Positions 7,511 to 14,914 of a DNA stretch of 29,203 bases are shown here, piece after piece. Position 1 is the stretch's first letter, and the number at the start of each line of letters is the position of its first letter. This DNA is from Anaerolineaceae bacterium (GTDB lineage: Bacteria > Chloroflexota > Anaerolineae > JAAYZQ01). A program made the position numbers and the translations under genes. The stretch covers positions 1 to 29,203 of the forward strand of contig JAAYZQ010000217.1 in NCBI GenBank assembly GCA_012514775.1, given 5' to 3'. The notes beneath the pieces were generated by a model. That model saw nothing but the letters and a program-made list of their open reading frames with translations, did no database searches and had not been told where the DNA came from.

Positions 7511-7589
7511 GCTCGTGGCGGATAACAATCCGCCACTCCGTGCTACTGCTCCCCTTGAGGCTCGTGGCGGATAACAATCCGCCACTCCG
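7511..7589. repeat. Duplicated 30-bp hairpin repeat (REP-like)
   Basis: Two identical 30-bp copies lie at 7511-7540 and 7560-7589, with start points 49 bp apart. Each holds a perfect 9-bp stem, GTGGCGGAT and ATCCGCCAC, around an AACA loop (7515-7536 and 7564-7585). The pair fills the 113-bp gap between the TPR/PD40 gene and the RmlD-like gene. It looks like an extragenic palindromic repeat. The stem lacks a T tract, so it is not a classical terminator. Confidence 0.8.
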
Positions 7590-7601
7590 GCCGCCGGGCC
7601 G

Positions 7602-9491
7602 TCACGGGATCCAATCCATTCGCTCGCTCAAGGGCTCCGGGTAGGCATCGCCGGCGGCGATGAGTTTTTGCACCTGGCCCGACTTCACGTCCAGGAGATG
7701 GACGGCCCAGGCCCCTTCGCGGTTGGAGAGAAAGGCCAGCCTCCTGCCGTCGGGCGACCAGGTGGGCGCCACGTCGGCCGCGACGTGGTCCGTCAGCCGC
7801 CGCTCCACGCCGGTAGCGATCTCGACGAGATAGATCTCCCAGTTGCCCGCCCGGGACGATACAAAGGCGACCTGGCTGCCGTCCGGCGACCAGGCGGGTG
7901 CCGTGTCGCTGGCGTCGCTGGTGAGGGGGGCCGCGTTCGTGCCGCCCGGCTGCATCACCCACACCGCGCAGCGGTTCCCGCGCTGGTCACAGCCGTGGTA
8001 CGCCAGGCGGCTACCGTCCTGCGACCAGGCAGGCATCTGCCCCAGGATCCACTCCTCGCCCTCGCCGCGCACCTCGCCCGTCGAGATGGCGTACACGCGC
8101 CACTTGCGATCGCCGTGCTTGTTGGAGGCAAAGACGAGCTGCCCCCCGTCGGGCGACCACGTCGGGCAGGAATCCTCGGAGTGAACGGTCGTCTCCAGGC
8201 GGTGCCCGGTTCGCGGGTCGAGGATCGAGAGCCCGAGTTGCTCCGGGTCGAGGCTGTGGAAGGCCAGGCGCCTGCCGGTGGAATCAAAGGCGGGCTGGCT
8301 GGCGTTGGCCTGCAAGAGCCTGGCATCCCGCTGGGCCAGGTCCACGATGTACAGGTCGTGCTGGCCGCGAATGGCGTCGTAACTGGCAAAGACGATCTGC
8401 CCGCTGCCGGCGGCGGCCGGCGCCGGCGTTGCCGTCGGCGGGTCACCGGCAACGGCCGCGGTGCCCGCAGCCGGTGAAGGAGACGCCCCGGGCTGGAGCG
8501 CGATCCCGCCCTGGGCTTCAGCCGTGGCAGTGGCGGCTGCTGCCTGGCACAGAATCCGGGCCTCGTCGCGGGCATCGACCGTCGATTCCAGGGGCATGAT
8601 GGCCACGGCCGAGGCATACTGCTCGGCGGCGCGGCACCAGTTGGCCTCGCCGACGTAGGCGTGGGCGTGGTTGATGTAGGCGTTGTGCAGCCGGCTCTTG
8701 ACGTCCTTGTAGCCCGGCGCCAGGGCATAAAGTCCCTTGAATGCCTGGATCGTGGCCGACCAGTCCCTCTCCCAATAGCTGAGGGCCGCGCTGTACAGAT
8801 TCACCAGGTTGAGCTGATCCTGCGCCTCCTCGTCGTCGGGCGCCAGGGCCAGCACGCTCTCAAAGTGGGCGCGGGCATCGTCCATCTCGTCGGCGGCCAC
8901 GGCGTTCAATCCGGCGCGATAGTGCGCCGTCGTCAACATCGTCGCGACGTTCTCGGCCTGGTATTGGGCGTCGAGGGCCCGCAGCTCGTCCAGGACGGCG
9001 ATGGCCCCGGCCAGGTTTCCGCCTTCGTACTCGTCGACCGCCTGGCGGTAGAGGAGGGCGGCGGCATCCTGGCGCGTCTCCGACGTGGGGGTCGCCTGGC
9101 TCTTGGCCATGTCCTTGGCTTCGCGCAGCATGGCCTCGGCCTCTCGCAGCGTCGAGTCGTGGCGCAGCGCCAGGTCGAACTCGGCGGCGGCCAGGTCGTA
9201 CTGCTGGGCGGCCATCTGTTCCACGCCCAGGGCATAGTGCTCCTGGGCGATCTGCCTGTTCTCCAGGGTGCGCTCCTGGAGCCCATCGTACACTCCCTTG
9301 ACCCCCAGGGCGACGACGTATAGCACCAGCGAGACGACGACCAGCGCCGCCACCAGGGTCCACAGCCACGTTCGAGGCCCCTGTCTCCCCGAAGGCGGTA
9401 GGTCGTCAAAGCCCTTGAGGGGTGGCAGCCTGTCCGGCACGGGCAGCTCGCCGGGGCTCGCCTTTTCTTTCCTGGCCAGCATCTTGATCAT
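7602..9491 (-). CDS. Membrane-anchored TPR / PD40 beta-propeller protein
   Basis: The protein has 629 aa. A cytoplasmic Lys/Pro-rich N-terminus precedes one membrane span (about 43-66, WLWTLVAALVVVSLVLYVVAL). Residues about 75-320 are helical TPR-like repeats (EHYALGVEQMAAQQYDLAAAEFDLAL; YRAGLNAVAADEMDDARAHFESVLALAPDDEEA, given here as landmarks). An Ala/Pro/Thr linker (about 330-370) follows. The C-terminal half is a TolB-like propeller with recurrent PTWSPDG, PAWSQDG and PAWSPDGSQVAF blades. It probably works outside the membrane as a scaffold or binding protein; no enzyme motif is visible. It starts 15 nt after the stop of the PEGA lipoprotein gene, so the two are probably co-transcribed. 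A second ATG three codons downstream is an alternative start, and neither has a clear ribosome-binding site. Confidence 0.8.
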   Translation of the reverse strand: MIKMLARKEKASPGELPVPDRLPPLKGFDDLPPSGRQGPRTWLWTLVAALVVVSLVLYVVALGVKGVYDGLQERTLENRQIAQEHYALGVEQMAAQQYDLAAAEFDLALRHDSTLREAEAMLREAKDMAKSQATPTSETRQDAAALLYRQAVDEYEGGNLAGAIAVLDELRALDAQYQAENVATMLTTAHYRAGLNAVAADEMDDARAHFESVLALAPDDEEAQDQLNLVNLYSAALSYWERDWSATIQAFKGLYALAPGYKDVKSRLHNAYINHAHAYVGEANWCRAAEQYASAVAIMPLESTVDARDEARILCQAAAATATAEAQGGIALQPGASPSPAAGTAAVAGDPPTATPAPAAAGSGQIVFASYDAIRGQHDLYIVDLAQRDARLLQANASQPAFDSTGRRLAFHSLDPEQLGLSILDPRTGHRLETTVHSEDSCPTWSPDGGQLVFASNKHGDRKWRVYAISTGEVRGEGEEWILGQMPAWSQDGSRLAYHGCDQRGNRCAVWVMQPGGTNAAPLTSDASDTAPAWSPDGSQVAFVSSRAGNWEIYLVEIATGVERRLTDHVAADVAPTWSPDGRRLAFLSNREGAWAVHLLDVKSGQVQKLIAAGDAYPEPLSERMDWIP

Positions 9492-9506
9492 AACAACCCA
9501 ATCAGT

Positions 9507-11684
9507 TTAACCATCGTTTCGAACGTAATCCATCCCGTATTCGGCGGTCGTCTTGCCGCTTTGCTCTATAAGCCGCAGGTCCAGGTGCCCTTGCGCGGGC
9601 AGCTCGGTGCTGGGCGCGAACGTGAAGCGGAAGGGCTGCCCCGGCACGAGGGACATCGCCCTGCGCCACCGCTCCTGCCCGTCCAGCAGGAGGACGGCCT
9701 GGCCCGACCACGGCCGGGTGACGGCGGCCCCCAGCTCCACCTGGCCGCCGGCGACCGATAGGTTCAGGGCGGCGGCGGCATTGGCATAGCACAGCCCGCC
9801 CAGGCCGGCCACCGGGTACCAGGTCTCGGTCCATTCCAGGGTTCCGCCGGCGGGGATGGTCACCGTGTCGTCAAAGGTGGGGGCGGGGCCGCCGTGAATC
9901 TCGACGTAGCCCGAGCCGTCGTCCGTCCAGTTGTCGGGGGCGATGGGATCCTGCCAACCAAAGGCAAAAACCTTGGCTCCGGTGACGACGTCGGGAAAGA
10001 TGCGCACCATGCCCTCGTCGTACGCCGCGTCATAGACCCCGAGGTAGTTGCCGGCGGCGGGATCCTCGAAAAAGCCAAGCCACCGGTTCCAGTTCCCCAG
10101 GCGGCTCAGATCGACGCCGCCAGAGACCGGCCAGGGCAGGCGCTGCCCGGGTTCGGGCAAAAAGTCGTCGCCGCGGCTGTGCACCGTGACGGACCGCACC
10201 GCATCGGGCAGCACGAAGCGCAGGTCGGCCGAGGGCGCGTTGGGCTGGCCGGGGGCCAGCATGGCATTGGTCCAATACTTGATGGTCCGGGCGCTGCCCG
10301 TGGGGTTCTCCAGCCGGGGCCGGATGGTGAACGCGCTGGAGCCGGCCTCCAGGCGCACGACGATCTCGGCGCGCACGCGGTCCGGCGCATCACTGTCGCG
10401 TAAGGCGACGCTCACACCCCCATCGTCGCGGTTCGTCTCGATCTGCCAGGGCACCCCCCACTCGTAGCCGTGCTCCTCCACGGGCAGGCACCACTCCACG
10501 CCGCCCGCGGCCAGCCACCAACCCTGCTCGGCCGGCCCCCAGGGGCTGGGCTTGAGCACCGGGTTGCGGTAGGTTTCGCGATGCCCGGTGGGCTTGTAGA
10601 CGACCTCGTACAGGCGGCCGCCGACCTCGGGCAAAAAGGTGAGGGCCACGTACTCGTTCTCGACGATGACAGTTCGATAGGCCACCAGCCTGGGGGCCGG
10701 ATTCGAGGCCTCGTACGCCTCGCGGTCGAGGGCCTGGTAGGAAAAGCCCAGGGCCTCGTTTCGCGCCGGCCGCAAAAAGGCGGCAAAGGGGTAGGTGGGG
10801 ATGTTCACCCGGGCCTCGCGGACGACGACGGCCGCCGGCTGCGGGGCTGGCGTGGCCGGGGCTGGCGGGACGGGCGTCGTGGCGGCAGCGGCGGGCGCCG
10901 GCGTGGCCGTGCAGGCCGGCGGCAGCGTGGGGATGGGCAGCATCGAGGAGAAGGTGTTGTTCTCCTCGTTGCTCTCGGCCACCTGGCCGGTCGCGTCGGC
11001 GATGGCGACGTTCTCGCCGCCGCTCACGTAGCCCGGCACCCAGAAACTGCTCACCTGGCCCGCGGCCAGGCCGTCGGGAAACGGCACCTGCGCGCCGTTG
11101 ACCTCGACGACAAAGGGACCCGCATCGGCGCCGGCATTCTCGATCCACAGGCGGACGCCGAGCTGGGTGGAGCCTTCCAGGCATTGGCCGCCCCTCTCCA
11201 GCTCGATGATGGCCCGCTGGAACAGCAGGTCGGCCAGGGGCGGGGTGGGAGGGGGCGTGTCGCTCGGCACGGGGGCGGTGGTCGGGCTGGCCGCGCCGGC
11301 CAGGGCGATCATCTGCCCCGTCAGGGTCTCGCGGCTGCCCGCCGAGAGGTTGACCGACCAGACCAGTGGCTCGTACCCCTCCTTCTCGGCGCGCACGATG
11401 TGCTCGCCCGCCGGCAGCTCCAGGGAGACGGGTGCGGTGCCGCTGCGCAGCCCGTCGACCAGGACGAGGGCGCCCTCCGGTTCTACCACGATGCGCAGGG
11501 AGGCCGGGGCAAGCGAGGACGCCGCGGGAACGGCAGTGGTAGGTGACACCGCGGTGGGCTCCTCGGGCGCCGTGCACCGGCTCAGGCTTGCCACAGAGAA
11601 CAACAAGCAAAGCGTGAACAGGGAACGCAACCCGTTGCGCCACCAGCCGCTTCCGGGCGCTGGCCTCTCCTCATTGCCTGTCAT
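9507..11684 (-). CDS. PEGA/CARDB/DUF5107 lipoprotein
   Basis: The protein has 725 aa. The start at ATG 11684-11682 is preferred to a longer frame because a TATAAT box lies only 6 nt upstream and a signal peptide follows directly. That signal peptide ends in VASLSRC with C37 as a possible lipid-attachment cysteine; Arg at -1 is unusual for a lipobox. Residues about 60-125 are a PEGA domain (LRIVVEPEGALVLVDG). Residues about 155-260 are CARDB-like, ending in VAESNEENN. After a Pro/Ala/Thr linker, residues about 305-690 match DUF5107 (NEYVALTFLPEVGGRLYEVVYKP, here a landmark only), a domain resembling galactose-mutarotase folds and found in carbohydrate-related proteins. The role is probably extracellular, binding a glycan or surface partner; catalysis is unproven. 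Confidence 0.8.
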   Translation of the reverse strand: MTGNEERPAPGSGWWRNGLRSLFTLCLLFSVASLSRCTAPEEPTAVSPTTAVPAASSLAPASLRIVVEPEGALVLVDGLRSGTAPVSLELPAGEHIVRAEKEGYEPLVWSVNLSAGSRETLTGQMIALAGAASPTTAPVPSDTPPPTPPLADLLFQRAIIELERGGQCLEGSTQLGVRLWIENAGADAGPFVVEVNGAQVPFPDGLAAGQVSSFWVPGYVSGGENVAIADATGQVAESNEENNTFSSMLPIPTLPPACTATPAPAAAATTPVPPAPATPAPQPAAVVVREARVNIPTYPFAAFLRPARNEALGFSYQALDREAYEASNPAPRLVAYRTVIVENEYVALTFLPEVGGRLYEVVYKPTGHRETYRNPVLKPSPWGPAEQGWWLAAGGVEWCLPVEEHGYEWGVPWQIETNRDDGGVSVALRDSDAPDRVRAEIVVRLEAGSSAFTIRPRLENPTGSARTIKYWTNAMLAPGQPNAPSADLRFVLPDAVRSVTVHSRGDDFLPEPGQRLPWPVSGGVDLSRLGNWNRWLGFFEDPAAGNYLGVYDAAYDEGMVRIFPDVVTGAKVFAFGWQDPIAPDNWTDDGSGYVEIHGGPAPTFDDTVTIPAGGTLEWTETWYPVAGLGGLCYANAAAALNLSVAGGQVELGAAVTRPWSGQAVLLLDGQERWRRAMSLVPGQPFRFTFAPSTELPAQGHLDLRLIEQSGKTTAEYGMDYVRNDG

Positions 11685-11718
11685 GGCGCCATTATACCAT
11701 GTTTGGAACGGAGCGCAA
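11682..11718 (-). promoter_or_regulatory. Promoter of the PEGA/DUF5107 gene, apparently leaderless
   Basis: Read on the - strand, TTGCGC (11718-11713), a 16-nt spacer and a perfect TATAAT (11696-11691) are followed after 6 nt by the ATG at 11684. Transcription from this box would begin at or next to the A of the start codon, leaving no room for a ribosome-binding site. It separates the lipoprotein/TPR pair from the FHA gene. Confidence 0.6.
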
Positions 11719-11789
11719 GTCCGCCAGGTCCGTGCCTTGCAGGGGCGCATGGCCGGCTCGCACAGCTTCCGGCATGCGGCCCTCGCAGC

Positions 11790-13784
11790 TTACGGAACAA
11801 CGACGACGGTCAACTGGGGGGCGTTCTGCCCGCTCCCCAGGCCTCCGCCCAGGATGGAGACATAGTCCTCCTCGCCGTCTCCGTCCGTCTCCTGGGCAAA
11901 GCGCAGGCGCAGTTGGAGCCTGGACCGCCCGGCGTTCAGCTCCCTTTCCAGCCAGGTCACCAGCGTCGGATCGCTGATCACGTACCAGGCGCCGGGTGAC
12001 GTCTCTTGGGCGATGGTGCCCGAATCCAGGGCCGGCGCGGCAAAATCCTCGGGCTCCAGGCTGGAGCCGAGGTCCACTCTCTCCAGGACCAGGTTGCCGA
12101 GCTTGGCATAGGGGCTGCCCTGGATCTCTTGCTGGTAGAAGCGCAGCTCCACGCTCTCGATGGTTGCCCCGGCCGGGATGTCGGCGATGTTAAAGCTCAT
12201 GAAGCCCCGGGCAATGATCTCGCCCACGGAATCCTCGATCTTGCCGTTGCCCACCAGGATCGGCTCGTTGGAGCCGCCGCTACCGTCGTTGAGCAGCGAT
12301 CCGTCCAGGCGATCTTCGCTCGTCAGCCGCAGGGTTTGCGGCTGGCTGGGGGGCTCGACGACCTGCACTGCCGTCTCCAGTTGGTTGTTCTCCTCGTTGC
12401 TCTCGTCCACCTCGCCGTTCACGTCCACCGAGGCCATCGTGGTCAGCGAGTCGTTGGCGCCGGCAGGCTGCCAGTTGGCCCGCACCACGGTGCGCTCGCC
12501 CGGCCCCAGGCCGGCCACGCGGCCATCGATGGCGCCCTCGCCCTGGGCCTGCCACCGCCAGTCGAAGGAGGTGGCCTGCCCGGAGCCCAGGTTGCGGATG
12601 GTGATGCTCACTTCCGTGTCCTGGCCCTGCACGGCCGGATCGGGCGCGAACGAGATCGATTCCACCACGAGGTCGGCTTGCAGCGGGGAGACGGTGACCG
12701 TGGTGGAAGCCGTGCCGCTGCCGCCCGGCCCGTTGGCCGTCAGCAGGTAGGTCGTCGTCTGCTGCGGGCAGACCTCGACCGAGCCCGGCGCGTTGACGCT
12801 GCCGATGCCCGGCTGGATGTTGACGTCGGTCCAGTTGCTCACGTTGCCCCACTGGAGGACAGTGCATTCGCCCTGATAGATCGAGGCCGGGTTGGCCTGG
12901 AAGTACTCGACCTGGGGTGGCGGCGGCAGCGTGGCCGTGGCCGTCGGCTCCAGGGTGGGCGTCGGGGTGGCCGATGCCTCGATGGTGGGCGTCGGGCTCG
13001 CGGTGGCCGTGGGCTCTGCCGTCGGCGTGTCTTCCGCGGTGGCAATGACGGTCAGGTTCACCGTCGCCGGATCGCTGACCTTGCCTTCCGCCGTGAACGC
13101 TTCGGCCGACACCTTGTGCTGCCCCGGCCGGTCAAAGGACCACGACCGGGTGACCGTCAGCAGCGAGCTGCCCTCCGGGCCGGGGCTGGTCGTGTTGGCC
13201 ACCAGGACGCCGTCGACACTCAGCTCCAGGAGGGTGATGTCGCGGGCGCCGCTGGCGGTGGCCTGGAGGATGACGGTCGTGCCGGCGACGACACGGCTGT
13301 TGTTGGCCGGCGACTGGATGGTGACGTCGGGCACGCCCCGGTCCCGGCTGAGGAACAGCACGGCCAGCAGGACGAGGCAGGCGAGGGTGACAACGGCCAG
13401 GATGGCGGCGACGATGCCTGCCACAAAGGGAAAGGGCCGGCGCCCCTCTTCCTCCTCGATGGGCGGCACGTAGCTGGTCTGCCAGCTCAGGCCCATGACC
13501 GTGTTGCCCACGCGAATGACGTCGCCGTGATGGAGCTTGACGGGCCCGGCGATGGGGCGCTCGTTCACGTAGGTCCCTTCGACGCTGCCCAGATCTTCGA
13601 TGTAATAGTAACCGCGGCGGTCATCCCAGACGATGCGGGCGTGGTGGGCCGAAACTTCGGGGTCGGCGAGGACGATGGAGTTGTCGTCGGCGCGCCCGAT
13701 GGTGACCACGTCCACGCCCAGGGGAAACACCTGGCCCGTGTGCTCGATGATCAGTTGCGGACTCGAAAGGTCTCGATAAGTCAT
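11790..13784 (-). CDS. FHA-domain transmembrane protein with Ig-like and CARDB domains
   Basis: The protein has 664 aa. The start is ATG 13784-13782, with AAAGGAG at good spacing. Residues about 10-90 are an FHA domain (VTIGRADDNSI, VSAHHARIVW, GTYVNERPI), which binds phosphothreonine in the cytoplasm. A single membrane span follows (about 117-145). Outside are an Ig-like domain (about 148-235), a Thr/Pro linker, a second Ig-like region (about 275-360), a CARDB domain (about 365-475, ending in VDESNEENN) and a C-terminal beta-rich domain (about 490-664, SFNIADIPAGATIESVELRFY) resembling DNRLRE-type modules. The design links a cytoplasmic phospho-signal to a large extracellular stalk. No Ser/Thr kinase is in the window. 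The gap to the ABC ATPase gene is 69 nt. Confidence 0.85.
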   Translation of the reverse strand: MTYRDLSSPQLIIEHTGQVFPLGVDVVTIGRADDNSIVLADPEVSAHHARIVWDDRRGYYYIEDLGSVEGTYVNERPIAGPVKLHHGDVIRVGNTVMGLSWQTSYVPPIEEEEGRRPFPFVAGIVAAILAVVTLACLVLLAVLFLSRDRGVPDVTIQSPANNSRVVAGTTVILQATASGARDITLLELSVDGVLVANTTSPGPEGSSLLTVTRSWSFDRPGQHKVSAEAFTAEGKVSDPATVNLTVIATAEDTPTAEPTATASPTPTIEASATPTPTLEPTATATLPPPPQVEYFQANPASIYQGECTVLQWGNVSNWTDVNIQPGIGSVNAPGSVEVCPQQTTTYLLTANGPGGSGTASTTVTVSPLQADLVVESISFAPDPAVQGQDTEVSITIRNLGSGQATSFDWRWQAQGEGAIDGRVAGLGPGERTVVRANWQPAGANDSLTTMASVDVNGEVDESNEENNQLETAVQVVEPPSQPQTLRLTSEDRLDGSLLNDGSGGSNEPILVGNGKIEDSVGEIIARGFMSFNIADIPAGATIESVELRFYQQEIQGSPYAKLGNLVLERVDLGSSLEPEDFAAPALDSGTIAQETSPGAWYVISDPTLVTWLERELNAGRSRLQLRLRFAQETDGDGEEDYVSILGGGLGSGQNAPQLTVVVVP

Positions 13785-13853
13785 GGCCTCTCCTTTGCTT
13801 TCTGCGGTGCGACGCGCCCGCCGGCGCATGGCACCGGGGCAACTCCCTTTGCC

Positions 13854-14906
13854 CTATTCGGCGTCGGGCTCGTGGCTCGTATCCTGGTCCAGGCCGCGCC
13901 CGACCATGGTCACAAAGACGTCCTCCAGGGTTGGCTCTCGCTTTTCCAGCGAGAGCAGGCGGGCGCCCTGCGCGCTCAACGCAGCGATCACTGCCGCCAG
14001 CACGTCTTCCGCTTCCAGGATGATGCTCAGCTCGGTGTGATCGTCCAGGTGCCGCTGGATGCACTGGCGCACCCCGTGGATGCCACTCACCAGGGCGGCC
14101 GCATCCGCCAAATAGGTGACCTGCAGGCGAAAGACCGCGTCGCGCTGCAGGCGGTGCTTCAGGTTGAAGGGTGTGTCGCAGCCCAGGATTTTGCCCTTGT
14201 CGATGATCGCCACCCTGTCGCACAGCTCGTCGGCCTCGGCCATGTAGTGGGTCGTCAGGAGCACCGTTTTCTCCGGGTGGTCGATCACCCAACCCTTGAC
14301 GTAGGCTCTCACCTCGCGGGCCGCGCTGACGTCGAGGCCCAACGTTGGCTCGTCCAGGAAGATGATCTCGGGCTCGGTGATAAAGCCGCGGACAAAGTTC
14401 ATCTTCTGGCGCAGGCCCGTGGACAGATCCGCTATCTTGGTATTCCTCTTGTCCTCGAGGCTGACGACCTTGAGGAGCGCCTCAATGCGCTCGTTGGTGA
14501 CCTTGTGGGTCAGGCCGTAGAACTGGGCAAACATCCACAGGTTCTCGCGGACGGTTAGCAGTCCATAGCCCGACGTTTCGCCGCCGGCCACCATGTTGAT
14601 GCGCCGCCGGATCTCGGCGGCCTCTGTTTCCACGTCCAGGCCGCTGACCCAGGCCTTGCCGCTGCTGGGCGAGAGCAGCGTCGCCAGGATCTTGATGAGG
14701 GTCGTCTTGCCGGCGCCGTTGGGCCCCAGCAAGCCCAAGATCTCGCCGGTGTTCACCTGGAGGGTCACGTCGTCGAGGGCGACCAGCTCCTTGGTCCCCG
14801 GCGCTTCCTGGCCGTTCTTCCTCGCTTCCTTTTTCTCCTGGCGGTTGGGCTTGAGCTTGTAGATGCGGCCCAGGGCTTCGGTTCGAATGGCCAACTCCTT
14901 GCTCAT
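13854..14906 (-). CDS. ABC transporter ATP-binding protein, NatA/DrrA type
   Basis: The protein has 350 aa and is a complete ATPase. Walker A is GPNGAGKTT (about 61-69), the signature is LSTGLRQK (Thr in place of the first Gly of LSGGQ), Walker B is IIFLDEPTLGLD and the switch His is in TTHY. The C-terminal extension ending in REPTLEDVFVTMVGR is typical of ABC-2 exporter ATPases. A Lys/Arg/Glu-rich insertion (about 18-40, KLKPNRQEKKEARK) interrupts the first strands. No ABC-2 permease follows; the next gene is the FHA protein. The ATG at 14906 is 8 nt after the stop of the S9 peptidase gene, so the two form one transcription unit. Longer upstream frames are shadows of the peptidase. Confidence 0.9.
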   Translation of the reverse strand: MSKELAIRTEALGRIYKLKPNRQEKKEARKNGQEAPGTKELVALDDVTLQVNTGEILGLLGPNGAGKTTLIKILATLLSPSSGKAWVSGLDVETEAAEIRRRINMVAGGETSGYGLLTVRENLWMFAQFYGLTHKVTNERIEALLKVVSLEDKRNTKIADLSTGLRQKMNFVRGFITEPEIIFLDEPTLGLDVSAAREVRAYVKGWVIDHPEKTVLLTTHYMAEADELCDRVAIIDKGKILGCDTPFNLKHRLQRDAVFRLQVTYLADAAALVSGIHGVRQCIQRHLDDHTELSIILEAEDVLAAVIAALSAQGARLLSLEKREPTLEDVFVTMVGRGLDQDTSHEPDAE

Positions 14907-14914
14907 GGTCCCGG

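Noticed and set aside
7521..7536. GGATAACAATCC resembles the core of the lac operator
   Set aside because: The match is explained by the repeat's own palindrome; there is no LacI-family gene or lac-type context here.
7511..7589. CRISPR array
   Set aside because: Only two copies, each a self-contained hairpin with no further units and no cas genes.
12006..14558. Very long + strand frame opposite the FHA and ABC genes
   Set aside because: High-GC antisense shadow: no family motif, while the opposite strand carries complete domains.
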